This document shows positions 31,755 through 31,774 of a stretch of DNA of 31,774 bases, in pieces. Positions within the stretch are counted from its first letter, which is position 1. Each line of letters opens with the position of its first letter. The position numbers and the translations under genes are program-made. Origin of the DNA: an uncultured bacterium (GTDB taxonomy: Bacteria > Bacillota > Clostridia > Oscillospirales > Ruminococcaceae); assembly GCA_905214265.1 (NCBI GenBank), contig CAJMLQ010000021.1, forward strand, positions 1-31,774. Reading direction: 5' to 3'. The notes below the pieces were generated by a model. That model was given only the letters and a program-made list of their open reading frames with translations, did no database searches and was not told the origin of the DNA.

Positions 31755-31774
31755 TTAGTTAGAAATATATATTA
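31748..31774 (+). other. A/T-rich right-end tail, probable assembly artefact
   Basis: The last roughly 25 bases (ending ATTAGTTAGAAATATATATT and A) are almost pure A/T, unlike the GC-rich coding sequence before them, and they end the glycosidase frame right after VRYG. Together with the odd left end this suggests low-quality or mis-joined contig termini. Confidence 0.5.

Noticed and set aside
1..31774. CRISPR arrays, tRNA or rRNA genes, insertion sequences, prophage genes
   Set aside because: No regularly spaced repeats, cloverleaf-like segments, transposase or integrase frames were seen.

Overview
The window looks like chromosomal DNA of a GC-rich, gut-type Gram-positive anaerobe, most likely an Oscillospiraceae/Ruminococcaceae-like member of the Clostridia. 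The grounds are a Firmicutes-type rpoB, strong AGGAGG-type ribosome binding sites, many sigma-A-like promoters with exact 17-bp spacers, lipoproteins with Firmicutes-style signal peptides, Clostridia-style sugar genes (GalK/GalT, GH78, GH172, GH31, an LplABC-like importer without its own ATPase), FeoA/FeoB and an ECF S component. Genus and species cannot be fixed from sequence reading alone. No tRNA, rRNA, CRISPR array, phage or transposase was seen.

Layout. 1-56: a short piece that does not belong to rpoB, probably an assembly chimera. 57-2768 (-): rpoB 5' two-thirds with a consensus promoter, a leader of about 250 nt and a possible coupled leader peptide. 2881-6162: AraC regulator (-) divergent from galK-galT (+). 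6238-8773: DUF1905 protein (-), hotdog thioesterase, M29 aminopeptidase and a MIF-like tautomerase (+). 9121-10137 (-): PrsA/SurA-like lipoprotein. 10436-12880 (+): feoA-feoB. 13032-16173 (+): amidohydrolase, then a GH78 alpha-L-rhamnosidase. 16340-19771 (+): a three-gene cassette of GHMP sugar kinase, GlmU-N-like nucleotidyltransferase and phosphohexomutase. 20083-21351 (+): SAM methyltransferase, then an ECF S component with its own promoter and a structured leader. 21413-22943 (-): GH172 enzyme and a small lipoprotein. 23112-23516 (+): NifX-like protein with a Cys/His tail. 23601-31117 (-): importer operon (permease, permease, solute-binding lipoprotein, membrane-anchored AraC regulator, GH31 enzyme). 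31389-end (+): truncated glycosidase-like gene, divergent from that operon across a perfect 15-bp inverted repeat.

Theme. Most of the window is glycan scavenging: secreted or cytosolic glycosidases (GH78, GH172, GH31, GH-like), an oligosaccharide importer with a co-encoded sensor-regulator, galactose entry through GalK/GalT, and a second kinase/uridylyltransferase/mutase set that could turn free hexose into hexose-1-phosphate, UDP-sugar and hexose-6-phosphate. No galE or ABC ATPase is in the window, so those must be elsewhere. The least explained elements are the tandem-module leader upstream of the ECF S gene, the three-gene sugar-activation cassette, the rpoB leader peptide, the MIF homologue paired with an aminopeptidase, and the inverted repeat over the last promoter.
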